From: Pinus tabuliformis
Taxonomy: Eukaryota > Streptophyta > Pinopsida > Pinales > Pinaceae
DNA length: 64,000 nt
Direction: 5' to 3'
Assembly: GCA_031772625.1 (NCBI GenBank)
Contig: CM062816.1
Coordinates: forward strand, 627,494,992-627,558,991
In this document: positions 20,849-33,395 of the stretch, one piece after another
Layout of the letters: every line of letters starts with the position of its first letter
How positions within the stretch are numbered: the first letter of the stretch is position 1
Made by a program: the position numbers and the translations under genes
Notes under the pieces: generated by a model
The model's input: the letters and a program-made list of their open reading frames with translations, nothing else
Told to the model about the DNA's origin: nothing
Databases searched by the model: none

Positions 20849-23174
20849 TGTATCGCCAAGTGTTGTCACTACTACAACACCCTCCAAAATTTTGGCTTGC
20901 ACCAAATTTCGGAACCTTCCTTGGTTTTGCATATTGTTCTCATGAACATCGAAATCCATTACATGTGTTTTCTCTAAGTGTTTCTGCCCCGTTTGCGAGA
21001 AAACAAAAATGTTGTCTTTTCACATGTTAAGTGTTGCACGATGTATATGAGTTTGTATTGGTGGTTTCAAGGGGTTGCCTTTGTGTAAATGAGTTGATCT
21101 TACCATGTAAAAATTCGTTGCACTCATTCCCAAATTTCTAAGCATTGTCGCAAAAGTGTCGTCACAGTCGTCGTAAAGTGTATCCTTACCGTCGCACTTG
21201 TCAGAAGTCATTGCAAAAGTTGTCGCACTGAGGGAAATGTGTTTTTCATGTGTCAAGGATGATCTATGTTGTTGTTTTGTCAAGTGCTTCAAGTGTGTGA
21301 TCAAAGTCAAGTTGTATCATTGTTCTTAGTAGCTTCATCGGTCCCACACTTAGCCAAATTTCGAAAAATTTCGAGCAGCTTAACCCTATTCGGCTCTCTT
21401 AAATTGCGCATTGTATAGTTCTAGCCCTCAAGATACAACCTAGCCTCTTGACACTATACAATGTTCAATTCTAGCCTCCCAAGACTGCGCACTGCGTAGT
21501 CTCAGTGCCCAAACCCCAACCTTGACCTACAAAATTGCGCAATTTAACCCTCCAACTTGGCCCCAACTGCGCATTGCGCAGTCTCTGATCTATATCCCAA
21601 CTCTTAATCTCTTGAGTTGCGCAATCACCATGTCTGCTTTGCCTTCCAAAACTGTGCAATTGGCTGAAACAATGAAAACCCCTCAACCCGACTCACTGAG
21701 TCCCAAAACTGCGCAATCTATCTGCCCAGTCTAGCATGTACTTCACATTTCGTGGTCTCAAGGCTCAATATTCACCCATGATTGCTTGAGTTGTGCAATT
21801 GCATAGTCACTAGGCATTTCCCTAATCCTACAACCCAGTTCTGGCTCAGTGAGTGGATCAACATGCATCATATTAGACTAGGGGTTTATCGGACTGATGT
21901 TTTCTTGTCATGAGTGAAGTGCAGATGCAAATACTCTATTAGTCTGTGACGGGATGATGAAGAAGGATATGGAGAAGAGAAACATGCCAAAAGACATCTT
22001 TGTAGCTGGTTATGCAAGCTTCTCAATCAACATAAAGCAAAGGGACACTAATTTGTGATCATAACTCGACACTTGATATCATTTAAGACTCCTCACCTCT
22101 AATCCATATGGAGGTGGACAAAAGAGCATACTTAAGAAGATACATAGAAAGGAGAAACAAGAATGGCCTAACATTTCCATGTCATCATGCAGTCCATGTC
22201 AGCAGTGTCATGTCATGTCTTGTCATCAATCATGATATGCCACATAATTATTGTGGATTATGTAATTATCTATTCAAAATGTATTGTAAATCAGAAGTCC
22301 AAAGGACACATACAAAATATGAAGAGTCATGTAAATTCGAAAAGCCACAGGAAGTCAAACAATCATAAGGGTAGTTAAAGAGTCACAAGGAGGTGAAGCA
22401 TCACCCCAATGGTTATATATACACCCTCATTGTATGAGTAAAGGACTTTTCTCCTTGGCTTCTCCCATAAGGCATCAAAGAGACAGAGTTAATAATTTTG
22501 GGGAGAAAGTCGTGGTCCAACACTCCACTATTGGAGCTAGTGGTGTTTGTTGTATACATGTGTCCTGGAAAATTTTCTCAATATATGAAGCTTGATGGGA
22601 AACACGTTCTTCATGCATGAATTATTAATGTTTATAAGATTGTTATGTGAATGTTTATGATTCATGTTTGTTTTTCACGTGTACTAAAGTAGTTGAACTA
22701 TTTCGGTTATTTTAATGCTCATCGTATCGAGGATGTGCTGTACTGGTTGTGATGACCATCACATCTTTGTGGACTATTTTGTTGAATGCTAGACGGATCT
22801 TCCTGGTTGTAGTGGTTGCATGATTGTTGCATCTTTGTGGATTATTTCGCTGGATGTTAGACAAATCTTTCTTGTTTGTGTGTGTCTCTACTAGGGTGGT
22901 AATATTACCTCGCTCTTAGGGGCTCACCTATTTTTCCCTCCGCAGTAGAAGAACCTTGACACACCTACAACTGAACACTCACTAGGCACGCTCACTTGCT
23001 TCTCAAAGGAACATATGCGATCCTCTCTCTTGTTGAATAAGAAAAATCTATAAGAATATATGGCAATCGGGTCGATACTCTCGATGAGGCTCCTATTCCA
23101 AATGATGTGAAGTTTAATTGGGACTTCAAATTGGGGAGACCCCCTTGGTTGACAGATTTCCAACACTGTCAACA
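20849..23174 (+). repeat. Right LTR of the gag-only element
   Basis: It matches the left LTR from GTTGTCACTACTAC to TTTCCAACACTGTCAACA. It is about 2.33 kb; a segment near 22,200-22,850 has no counterpart in the left copy. No gene inside. Confidence 0.75.
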
Positions 23175-24336
23175 CATAATTATGCGAGTTGGTAACTCAA
23201 CTACCAATATTCCCCATTGACTATTTTCTTGGAAAATTGGATTTTTTAATTGGGTTTTTAATATTTAGCTATATAAATCATTACTAGCATTTGTTATTTC
23301 AATGAAGCAAGAATTTCCAGTATTCCCCTTCGCTAGATCCCCACTCATGGCTTCTCATGGTTCATATATATATTCCACCCCTTTCATTAGTTGTTTGGAA
23401 TTTTACATTAAAATAGAAATACAATTGTTCTCGGTCATTAACCCACTTCATGTCACATGGCATCTTGGTCAACATTAACCTAATAAGTTTATAATATCAA
23501 TGTGGGATTAAAGGTTTAGGTATTATAGAAAAGGCCGAGGTGATCAATAGAATGAAGTCACATACCTTAAATTTCTTCTTTATCCATTTACATGTGCCCT
23601 ACATTGATCCCTTACGAATTTGACTCTTCAAAAACATCTACCCTCTCTTAAGTTTTTGTTGATAAATCTCTTTTGCGCATATTTCCCTTTTTTAATTTTG
23701 ACAAAATAATGAAATAAGGATTATATTTTTCTTTTATAAACACAAATTAAAAAAAAAGAAAAAGAATTCCTTTCTATTATTATGAGAATGTACTGAAAAT
23801 TGTTTGAATCAAATAGGAGAAAGATTGAGAAAATCAATAGAATGAAGTCACGTACATGAAATTTCTCCTTTATATATTTGTATGGCTCCTATGGTAATTC
23901 TTTATAAATTTGGCTCCTCAAATAATATTCTCATTCTATTAGCATTGCACAAATCTCCCCTCTAAATTTTAGCAAAATGATGAAATAAAAATTATAGTTA
24001 TAATTTATAAACACATATTTATAAAAAATAATCTTGCTCATTTTTTCATTGCATATTTTGCTGCATTGATAATAAATGTGCATGTTGAGTTTTTAACTTA
24101 TTTTTTCCTTGCGCTATATAGTGTAAAGTGCACACGTCAATTTGTTATGTAAAAATGCACCATTAGACAATTTAATTAATGAAATAAAAGTATAAACCCC
24201 CACAATAAAATTTTTGTGGAGATGCAAAGGAAAAAATGGAGATCACTCTTCGGTGTGTATCATTATATAGAGCACTGAAGCATTTTGCATATATATATGC
24301 ACTGGTGTGTCATAAAATAATAGAGAGTGCCCCTTT
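23175..24336. other. AT-rich spacer with a decayed tandem duplication
   Basis: Between two LTR elements. Blocks at about 23,525-23,760 and 23,820-24,025 are alike (both contain TCAATAGAATGAAGTCAC, a TTTGACTCTTCAAA/TTTGGCTCCTCAAA pair, and AAAATGATGAAATAA-type wording). They look like an old duplication of about 290 bp. No gene seen. Confidence 0.6.
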
Positions 24337-27003
24337 TGTAACAACCCTTTTATATCTCCCCCATATTTGTAAATAACTCTATATAGTGTCAGCGTGGGAG
24401 CCACAATTGGCCAAGACAATATGGTTTTAAACACATGAAATAAAAATTTTCATGATGCCTAATTGAATGAGGAGATGCAATACAAATCCAAAGCCTTAAG
24501 GAAAAATAACTTGTGTGCCTTGATAGGCCATGCACCCATCTAAATTAAATTCCTAAAGTTATGTAGGCCTATCGAACCAACCCCCTAACAAGATGTAATG
24601 ATATGAGTTTCACCGATGTGGGTATAAGACAATGCCCATCCTCTTCCCCCTCATGCATCGAGGATAGGCCGCAGCCCCAGGGAATCACACGGGAAGCATA
24701 ACGAGACGCCGATGAGAAAGGAAGGAGATAGGAAAATGGTGGAAGAAGGTGGGGAGACAACCAAAAGAAAATTGGCACAATAGAAAAAAGAGGAATGCAC
24801 AACAAGAGGGCCTTTGGATCGCTATGCGCTCTCATTTTGATTTTATTGGCTCTCTCGACAACTTGGAGAGATCAGTCATTACTGATATTAGTGTGTGGAG
24901 TTGTTGGATCCATGGAAAAAGAATATTAACCAATGTTGGAGTTGATTGTTGAGCCCTATGCATGATCTAGAACTCTATGATTTTGGGTTATACCCCCTGT
25001 GTTTTTGTGTCTATGACAATATACTAGTAGTTTAAGCTTGTGTGGTTAGTGGGAGGCTTAACATATGACTGAATCATTGTTGTGCTTGTTTTATTTCTAA
25101 TAAACCACCTAGATAGGGCAATTTGGGTCACTGTGGTGCTTGTTGAGGAGCTGATAAACCACTTGGATAGTGGATTGCGGACCCTTGTGGTGCTTGCTAT
25201 GCAAAACAATTGATACCACGGGGACAATGGATTCTGACTCATGTATTGAGTAATAACCCATATGGATCTTGGGTGGATCCATATAAATGAGCTCAAAATA
25301 ATGAGTGGGTCAATGTGGTGCTTATTGTTAGAGTGAAGTTGATAAACTACCTAGAAAATGGACTCCACCTTCTGAGCATTTAACCAAGCCCTTTGGTGTG
25401 ATTTCCCTTAGCAAGCATCCCCTTGGACTTTGGACATGGATTGAGGGTGGTCAGCTAGAAGAATGTTGTGGTGTAGGTGACCTATGGTTGGGTGGAGAGT
25501 GGAGATCCTTCCTTCAATTTTTAGACATCTTAAAATGCTCAAATAAGTCTATTACATATGTACATTTGAATTTATGGACTGCAATGTTCCTTGCCATGTT
25601 TTTTACTGGCACATGATCTTGTGCGTTATGAATGTAAATGAATGCTTGAACTGATAAGTTCATTGTTATGGTCATGAATAGAAAGAGCTCTTGTATGTAT
25701 ATTATTAACAATAAATGTCTCAACTATGTTGATCAAGGTTTAGTTCATGGTTGATGTGAAAATTTGTATGCTTGTGCTCTATCTCTCTCTCAATTCACAA
25801 CAAAGATTTATGAATCCTTATAACTCAACCTGTTTAGTGGCTTGTGATGTCTGATAAACAGACTGTAACTCTCCTCATGCAACTATGAAAACCTATGACC
25901 CTCTGTTTGGGTTCTTTCCCCTTTGGTTTCAAGATAGGTGCTTTTTGGAAATATGTGCTCTTTTCCCTTTGTTATCTTGAGAGTCAGAAATTCAAAGTTT
26001 CAAGGCCGCGAGTCCTTGTATAATAAGCCACCAAAATTTGACATTTTTTATCACCCCTCCTAGGCTACAACCCCAACTTATTATTTCCCTAGGCCATTAG
26101 ACCACTTGGATATAAGAGGGGATAAATAAGAAAGCCTTGATGGGAGGCACAATGCTGATGGGTTGATGGAAAAACCAGTGAAGAGGAAGTATGTGGACTC
26201 GAAGGCAGAACCTTTATACCGACCATTGGGCATCTAGGACAATTTAATGAAGCATTGTGTGGAGAGTTTGATGCCAATGGGTAGATACTGACCATCAGTC
26301 ATCAACCCTTCATTGAATCCAAGTAATTTCACATAAATGAGTGTAACTTGGGCCCAAACAATATGAAGTTACTAAGCGGACCCACTAGTTTTTTACCTTC
26401 AGGCCTTTAGGCTCTTGATTGAAATAACTGAGAGCTAGGCCAACAGAACTTGGGTCGATGATATTTGTGTCAGGGGGAGCCACTGACATTCTTCCCTTTG
26501 AGGAATTGAACTAGCAGATGCATATAAGAAAATAGCTAGGGATAGGGCAAGTTCGATCTTACATGACACAGATTGGATGAACACCACTTTGGTTGGTGGC
26601 TAGCAGCCTTTGGCCACATCTTACAACAAATGATATAACATGTTGAGTGACTGATCCACCATGGCATGGTTACCTTAGACACCGGACTCAATGATGGCAT
26701 GCTAGTGCCACATGGGAAAGTGGGGCCACGTGGTGCTCCAGTGACAACATGGATATTTTAAATGGGCCAAACTTTTAATGGGAATAAATTTGATCTAGAA
26801 CTCAGATTTAGATAAAATTTATATCATCAAAAAGTCCTCGGGTGAGTTAATTGTGATGATGATATTAGTTTTAAGTTTTTAAGACTTTAAGAAAAAGAGG
26901 TTACGTTAACTCCATCTTCATAACGGACATTGGAGATCGGTATAACAAATGAGTAATCCCTTCCATAGCCTAAAATGGATTAAGGGGGTGGGAGGTGGCT
27001 ATA
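24337..27003 (+). repeat. 5' LTR of the chromovirus (about 2.67 kb)
   Basis: It opens TGTAACAACCC and ends just before the primer site at 27,007. Blocks match 52,855-55,320 in order, e.g. GCGTGGGAGCCACAA near 24,391 and GTGTGGGAGCCACAA near 52,912, and AAGCCCTTTGGTGTGATTTC in both. No gene inside. Confidence 0.8.
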
Positions 27004-27006
27004 GAG

Positions 27007-27019
27007 TGGTGTCAGAGCC
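27007..27019 (+). other. Primer binding site of the chromovirus, tRNA-Met type
   Basis: TGGTGTCAGAGCC is one base off the TGGTATCAGAGCC complement of initiator tRNA-Met, used by chromoviruses. It sits right after the LTR end. Confidence 0.75.
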
Positions 27020-28149
27020 TAGATTCAACACTAGACCCGAAAGGGCTCAGACAGATAGAAAAAAATTAAATCAACACAAATGAGTAAATTTAATTATTAA
27101 ATGAATGTTGATTTAATCCAATAGATGGTATGGTTGCTAGCTTGGATGCAATCCTTATATGTCCTTTCATTTCCTATAATATATAATTGACATGTGTTGT
27201 GGTTGTGTGAACAACTTCATATCAACATGCTTGGTGTTGACATGCCAGGGTTATGATTGATATGTTTAGACTTGATTGAGTTGACAATTGTGTGTGTGTG
27301 TGTGATAACACATAAGAAGAAATAATATATAATAGAAAAATAGAGGAATAAACAATAGAATGGTATAATACAACATGGATAAAATGTCAATTTCTTTAAA
27401 CCTAGTTACAAATTTATTGTCTCAGCGAATAATCACAGGTTTAAAATAAACAATTATTTCTAATGTGATTTGTAACAATAAATATATGGGTTTTTAACCA
27501 AATAAACATCAAAATAAAAAATACTCGAAACCAATCACATGCAATAGAGAATAACACATATATACCTTGGAAACTTCAATGTGGGAAAAACTAGCAAATG
27601 TTGAGCTTCTTATTAAACTTTTGAACAAATATTTTCTTATAGTAGTTACACAAGGTTTTGCTTTATAAAATACCCAACAAAAGTTCTTAACCCTCTCTCG
27701 CTCACTTGACTCTTGTATGACCACACATGCAGCCTAGCAAAAAACTTCTAAATACAAAGAAACTCAACTTCTTATCCAAAGAGAAAATTCGACCTCTCTA
27801 TTGATCTCGCTTTCCCCTTATCTCGCTCTAGCAAGCCCAATATAGCCATTTTTCTCTCTTACTAGAAAATATTGTGCTCCACTGAATCCTAACTCGTGCC
27901 AAATTGAATGTGCATCTCCTTTGTCTTGAACCTCCTATTAAAAATAGCAAACCCTAATCTCAAGCTAAATCCCTAATCTCAACAGTTGAGATTGATCTCA
28001 TTTTAACAACTACGACTCAATCGATCGTTGAATTATTTTCACTTATAAAAAGGCACCCAACAATTAAATTATAATGACATCTAAAGTCCCGACTTAGGAA
28101 ATTTATTAATTAACTACCATAAGAGATAATTAAGGTGACTCGCTACATG

Positions 28150-28540
28150 TAATGGCACCTAATCCATGCATAATCTCCTTCCAAGCTACAATCTCAACAC
28201 TCCTTCTTAGTAAGGAATGTGTTCTCCACAACACCCAACTTATCCCTGAAGAATACAAATTTTCCCTTCATCAAGGCTTTCGTCGAGATTTTTTATACTT
28301 GCTCATCTGTGGGAAAGTCCTGCAGCTTTATTGTCCCCTTCTGCACACAATCTCTGATGAAGTGGTATTTTATCTCGATATGGTTTGACTTCTCATGGAA
28401 TATTGGATTCTAAGATAGTTTAATACAACTCTGATGATCCCTCCATCAATTCCATTGTTTTTCACTTCATTGCTTCAATTCAGGTGAAGATTGTGTTTTC
28501 TACACGATCCCCTAAATGGTAGATTGGTTAGGTCCCCAAA
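28150..28540 (-). pseudogene. Copia RNase H C-terminal part
   Basis: On the minus strand it reads the usual copia ending: QSCIKLS, NPIFHEKSNHIEIKYHF, then IRD and a DILTKAL-like part near 28,290. The match to copia pol is clear; the region is broken. Confidence 0.75.
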
Positions 28541-28559
28541 ATTCATACTAGAAAATCAA

Positions 28560-28750
28560 AAAACGCACACGCAGGTCTGACCTAGCAACGATCGCTGCCT
28601 CCTACAGCTTCTCCGCTTGGAAGCCTCCTGCTGCTGAGCTCCCCCGAACTCGGTCCCTTTGACTTGATGCGTTCCCTCTCCCTGCGCAACTCCCCGCTCT
28701 CTCCTCATCTCTTGGTAACCTCCTACTGCTAAGCTTCTTCCTCCCATCAT
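28560..28750 (+). promoter_or_regulatory. 5' untranslated/internal promoter region of the LINE
   Basis: Base composition jumps to C-rich (CTCC/CTGC runs) right after an A run at about 28,556-28,563, then changes at ORF1. L1 elements carry their promoter here. No motif can be named. Confidence 0.4.
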
Positions 28751-29946
28751 GGGATAGATGACCAAGAAGCAGCCTTTGCATCTCTAATAGCAGAAAATGG
28801 AGCTCCAAAAGCTAGGCCAACATCTAGTAAATTTGTGAAGAAGTTAGCAGACATACCAGAGATCTCACTACCTCCAACACTTTCCCAGAAAAGCTGCTAT
28901 CTCTTTAGCTGAACGTGGTTTGGTGGGACAATTTACAGGGTTGTGGCCTTCTCCCAGAGCAGTTCAAAAATGGGTTGAGAGAAACTGGAGTGCAAATATA
29001 CAAGGAAAAATAGCCATAAGGTTCTGTGGAAGGGGATATTTTACTTTCTTATTCGAAACTAAGGAAGACAGGAACTTAATATTTAGAAATGGTCCCTATT
29101 TTATGGATTCAAGAGGCTTATATTTGAATAGATGGTCACCAGATTTTGATCCAGAAATGGATATACCAAGTGTTGTTCCGGTTTGGGTTAGGTTGCCTCA
29201 CCTCCCCCTTCACTGTTGGGGCAATGAATCGGTGAAAGCTGTCAGAAATGCGGTTGGCAAGTACATAGACAGATGCGAGCCAAAAGATAATATGCATGCC
29301 TGTGCTAGAATCTGCGTGGAAGTAGATATGGGAAAAGGGCTACCGGAGGCTATAAAAATCAAGGTGGACCAATGGACACACATCCAGCAGCTGGACTACG
29401 AACAAATCCCATTCAAATGCAAGGTATGCCATGAATACGGTCATTTTGCAAATAGATGTAGTAAAAAGAAAGAAACCCCATAATAAACAAGCTACTCCGA
29501 ACTCCTCTCAGCCCCATGAAAGTAATGCATCAGCCTCAATCCCCCTAATAAACACTGCCCCTCCAGCAAATCCTTCCTCTAATCCATTCGAACTTCTTGG
29601 AGAAGACTTGCCATCTCCTCGTTCTCCTTCCCAAGCGAATGCATTAGCCATCATCTCATCCCCCACCCAGAGCCTATCCTCCCCTCCACCCACAGTCGAC
29701 CGAATTCAAACAAGAAACAAAGCAAAAGAAAACATCCAAGCATGGGATCAGCCGAAAAAAGTAGGAAGGAAATCCAACAAAGAAATAAGGGATGAGGCAG
29801 CAGTAAAGGACATGGCCATAGGCACTCAACAGCCAATGGACTCCTTTCTCGGTAAACAGAAGGGAAGTGGAGAAAAAATCAGCAAAAGGAAAAGGGAGGG
29901 ACTCTTCACAAACCCAGTAAATAATGATTACTGTCTCTTGGAATAG
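28751..29946 (+). pseudogene. LINE ORF1: DUF4283 and zinc-knuckle RNA-binding protein
   Basis: The core (about 28,888-29,483) has the plant L1 ORF1 fold wording: SLAERGLVGQFTGLWPSPRA, then IAIRFCGRGYFTFLF, the RNGPYFMDSRGLYLNRW segment, VWVRLPHLPLHCW, and a CCHC knuckle CKVCHEYGHFANRC. The N-terminal piece (AAFASLIAENGAP, KKLADIPEISLPP) lies just upstream in another frame, and a Ser/Pro-rich tail followed by a basic segment (29,431-29,946) lies in a third, so at least two frameshifts separate them. In the family ORF1 binds LINE RNA. No clear start ATG is visible. It ends about where ORF2 starts. Confidence 0.8.
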
Positions 29947-30843
29947 CAGGGGTCTGGGATCCACTTTTAAAATCAATGCAGTGCGGGATATAATAAAACA
30001 GGAACAACCAAACATTCTTATGATTCAAGAGACCAAAGTCAGTAATCAAGAAGCTTAAATGTTCCAAATTCAATTTTTTTTTGAAGAAATAGCCATACAC
30101 TCCAATGGAGCCTCAGGCGGTATATGTACATTGTGGAACAAATGGAAATGGGAACTTATCAAACAAAAACTCAATAATTATTGGATAAGGACGGATCTAA
30201 AAAATAAGAGTACAAATGAAGATTTTACCTTCATAAATATATACTCTCCAAACCACTATAGAGATAAAGCTCATTGCTGGAAATCAATGAAAGAAGAAGC
30301 ACAAGAAGGGAAAAGAGGCAAGTTAATTATAGGAGGGGACCTAAATTTGATTAGAAATATAGATGAGAAGCTGGGAGGCAACTATTTCAGCGATCCCTCA
30401 AGAGCAGCATTGGAAGAACTCATAGAAGAGCACAAACTTCTTGATATTCCTCCAAGTAATGGAAAATTCACCTGGAGCAATAAAAGAACGGGTGCTCATA
30501 ACATAAAAGAAAGATTAGATAGAATCCTAATTCAAGAAAATATAGCAGCAGCCTTTTCCATAGTTAAAAGCAAAATAGTGCATGCTTCAGCTTCTGACCA
30601 TAAACCTGTTGTGCTGATCTTGGATAGGCTGGAGAATCAAGGTCTGATTCCTTTCAAATACAACAAAGTGTGGGACAGCAAGGAAGATTTCAGCAAGCTA
30701 ATAAGGGAAAGCTGGGAAACCACTATAATAGGCTCTCCCCATTATGTATGGGAAACTAAGCTGAAAAATTTAAGATTTCAACTAAAAGCATGGGCAAGAG
30801 AAAATGCTCTCAAGGAAAAAAATAAAACTGCAAGAGAAACTTG
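29924..30843 (+). pseudogene. LINE ORF2, endonuclease domain
   Basis: ORF2 opens ATG ITVSWNSRGLGS, the standard plant L1 start, with the APE-type residues Asn (WNSRGL), Glu (MIQETK), a later GGDLNLIRN (Asp/Asn) and ASDHKPV (Asp-His). The His of the family NIYSPN segment is not needed for catalysis. An in-frame TAA lies at 30,056-30,058, and the frame closes at 30,842 where the next domain continues in another frame. This domain nicks target DNA to prime reverse transcription. Confidence 0.85.
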
Positions 30844-33395
30844 AAAATATGAGCAAGGTAAAAGAAAATAAGAAAGATAGCGAGCATGAGTATGCTCATG
30901 AAAAAGAAATCTTCTTGGATCTATACAAGCAAAACAGGCAAGAGGAGGAGGAAATTAGACAAAAGTCAAGAAGTTTATGGCTAAAAGCGGGGGATAAAAA
31001 CACCGCTTTTTTTCATAACAATTTAAAGATAAGAAGAGCAGGTAATCAAATCGACAAAATTCAAGTGGAAGGATAGGAAATAAGGGGAATGGAAGAAATT
31101 AAAAAGGCAGCTCATAACTATTATAAAAACCTCCTCTCTGTAAGGGACCAGCAAGTGGACAGCGAAGACTTTCTTCAGCAAACTAGCAGCAAAATCAACG
31201 AACAACAAAACAGAGATCTAGAGAAAGAGGTCACAGAGGAGGAAATAAGAGAGGCAATTTAGAGTATGCACCTGGAAAAAGCTCCAGGGCCAGATGGTTT
31301 CACAATTGCCTTCTACAAGAACCATTGGGCAACAATAAAAAAAGATTTAGTGAGAATGATAAAAAACGTTTTCAAAAAAAATAAAGTGGGAGAAAATACC
31401 AAAGCTTCACACTTGGCTCTCATTCTTAAAGAACCAAATCCTATCTCTTTTGATAGATTCAGGCCAATCTCTCTATGCAACTCTTCCTACAAAATCATCA
31501 CGAAAATTTTGGCTAATAGACTGAAAAAAATTCTTCCTTGCATCATCTTAGAAAACCAAGGAGGCTTTGTCCCAAAAAGACAGATTACAGACAATGTAAT
31601 TATAGTGCAGGAGGCCATACACAGTAGTATTCAAAGAAAGGAAAAGGGCATGGTCATAAAGCTGGATATGGCCAATGCTTTCGACAGAGTAAATCATAAT
31701 TTCCTTGTGGTCGTCCTTCAAAAGTTCGGCTTTTCTCCCAAGTTCATAGATATTGTTATGGCATGCATCTCCACCCCCTGGACAACACCGTTGATCAATG
31801 GGAGGCCAAGTAGCTATTTTCGAAGCACAAGAGGACTAAGACAAGGGTGCCTGCTTTCCCCTTTCCTCTACATCATAATGGCTGAAACGTTGAGTATTCA
31901 GCTTGAAAATCAAAGAGAAAAAAGGAAAATTATAGGTATTAGAATTGCTAGAGGAGCTAAAGAAATAAACCACTCACTCTTTGCCGATGACACGCTTCTC
32001 ATTGGGGGAGCATCTAGCATATTAGCTAGGTGGTTTAAAAAAATTCTAGATGATTTCCTTGAAGTTTCAGGAGGCCTCCTTAATAATAAGAAATGCAGAA
32101 TCTACACTTGGAATGTACCAATCAACATAATGCAGAGGATCTCACAAATAATGGATATCCCAGTTCAACTAAAATGGAGCCATTTTACATATCTTGGACT
32201 ACCATTGGCAAAAGAAGTGGTTAAGGCAGAGGTCTGGAATAAACAAATAGAAATAATGAGGGGGGAAATCCAAAGTTGGGGAATGATGTGGCTAAATCTA
32301 GCAGGCAGATCAATTTTAATCAAAGCCCTCCTCACAGCCTTGCCAATTTATCAATTCACCATAATTATGGCACCGGTAAGCGCACACAAAGAAATGGAAT
32401 TAATTATTAGAGGCTTCCTATGGCAAGGAGGAAAACAAGAATCCAAAAAATTTAGTCTTGTCCGATGGGATCAAGTGACTCTCCCATTTGAAAAAGGAGG
32501 TATCTCAATCAGGATTCCAGGCTTGACAAACAATGCTCTTGGGATTAAGTTAGTTTGGAGAATGTTAAATGGGAAGGATCAATGGTGGAGCGAAGCACTA
32601 TCAAGGAAATACCTCAACTGGCAGTGGTCAAAGATGCTCACCGAAATAATCCCAGACCGTCCTTGTACTCAAGTCTGGAAACTTATCAAAAAAATTATCC
32701 CACAAGTTAGAGACCAAATCTCCAAGAATCCGGGGAATGGGAAATCTATCTCTATTTGGGATGACAGAATCATGGGAGCAGCCCCTTTGAACCATCACCA
32801 AAACTTAAGAGGACTGAAAGATTGGATGGAGGAGAAAGGTATAACTTTGTTATATTCCATCTCTGATTGGGAACAAAATAACTGGACAGCTTGGAGAGTG
32901 CAGTCACTCCCAGATAGACTGAAAAATTAGTGGGAAGAATTGAAGCTTCTACTTGTAGGAGCAGCCCCCATAAATAAAGAGAGCCAAGATAATTATATAT
33001 GGGACCCAAATGGAGGAAAATTTATAGTAAAATCAGGCTACAACTTCCTACAAAAATACAACAATTATGAAAATTGGAACCTATGGACAGCAGCATGGAA
33101 GAATGAATGCCTACCCAAAATAAAAAAATTTGCATGGACTTTACTAAAAGGCAAGATCCTTACGGTGGAAAATTTAAGGAAAAAAGGTATCCAAGGCCCC
33201 TCCATATGCGTCATGTGCCAAAGAGAAGAAGAAAGTATTCAGCACTTATTCCTGAATTGCATTATTGCAAGACAATGCTGGAAGCAAATTATCAGTCCTC
33301 TAGAAATGAGCATTGACACAATAGAGCAGCTAACAACTCTAAACAAAAATTGGGAGCAAAGCTACCCATATGCAAAGAAAAAAAAACTGTCATAA
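30804..33395 (+). pseudogene. LINE ORF2, reverse transcriptase domain
   Basis: One frame carries the coiled linker (30,804-31,076), then RT: KAPGPDGFTIAFYKNHW (31,280s), RFRPISLCNSSYKIITKILANRL, ENQGGFVPKRQI, KLDMANAFDRV, TRGLRQGCLLSPFLY and SLFADDTLLIGG with the catalytic Asp pair near 31,986. A zf-RVT-type segment (WTAAWKNECLPKIKKFAWTL, CVMCQREEESIQHLF) closes it. Three in-frame TAG codons interrupt this frame (31,074, 31,260, 32,928) and it shifts before the RNase H part. The RT core of 554 codons is uninterrupted. It copies LINE RNA at the target site. Confidence 0.92.

Larger units (their letters stand above)
14071..23174 (+). mobile_element. LTR element with gag-like region but no recognisable pol (TR-GAG/LARD-like)
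   Basis: Two long direct repeats (14,071-15,728 and 20,849-23,174), alike at roughly 85-90% by eye where they align, flank a 5.1-kb interior. The left repeat ends TCAACA and is followed within a few bases by a TGGCGC-type primer site. The interior has a gag-like region but I saw no protease, RT, RNase H or integrase wording in any frame. It is old and broken. A copia solo LTR lies inside it. The left edge abuts the Tat element, so its true 5' end may be further left. Confidence 0.7.

Noticed and set aside
27292-27304. GT microsatellite
   Set aside because: Only about six units, too short to be of note.
28152-28413. Plus-strand frames of 64 and 78 codons
   Set aside because: The minus strand carries clear copia RNase H wording here, so these are shadows.
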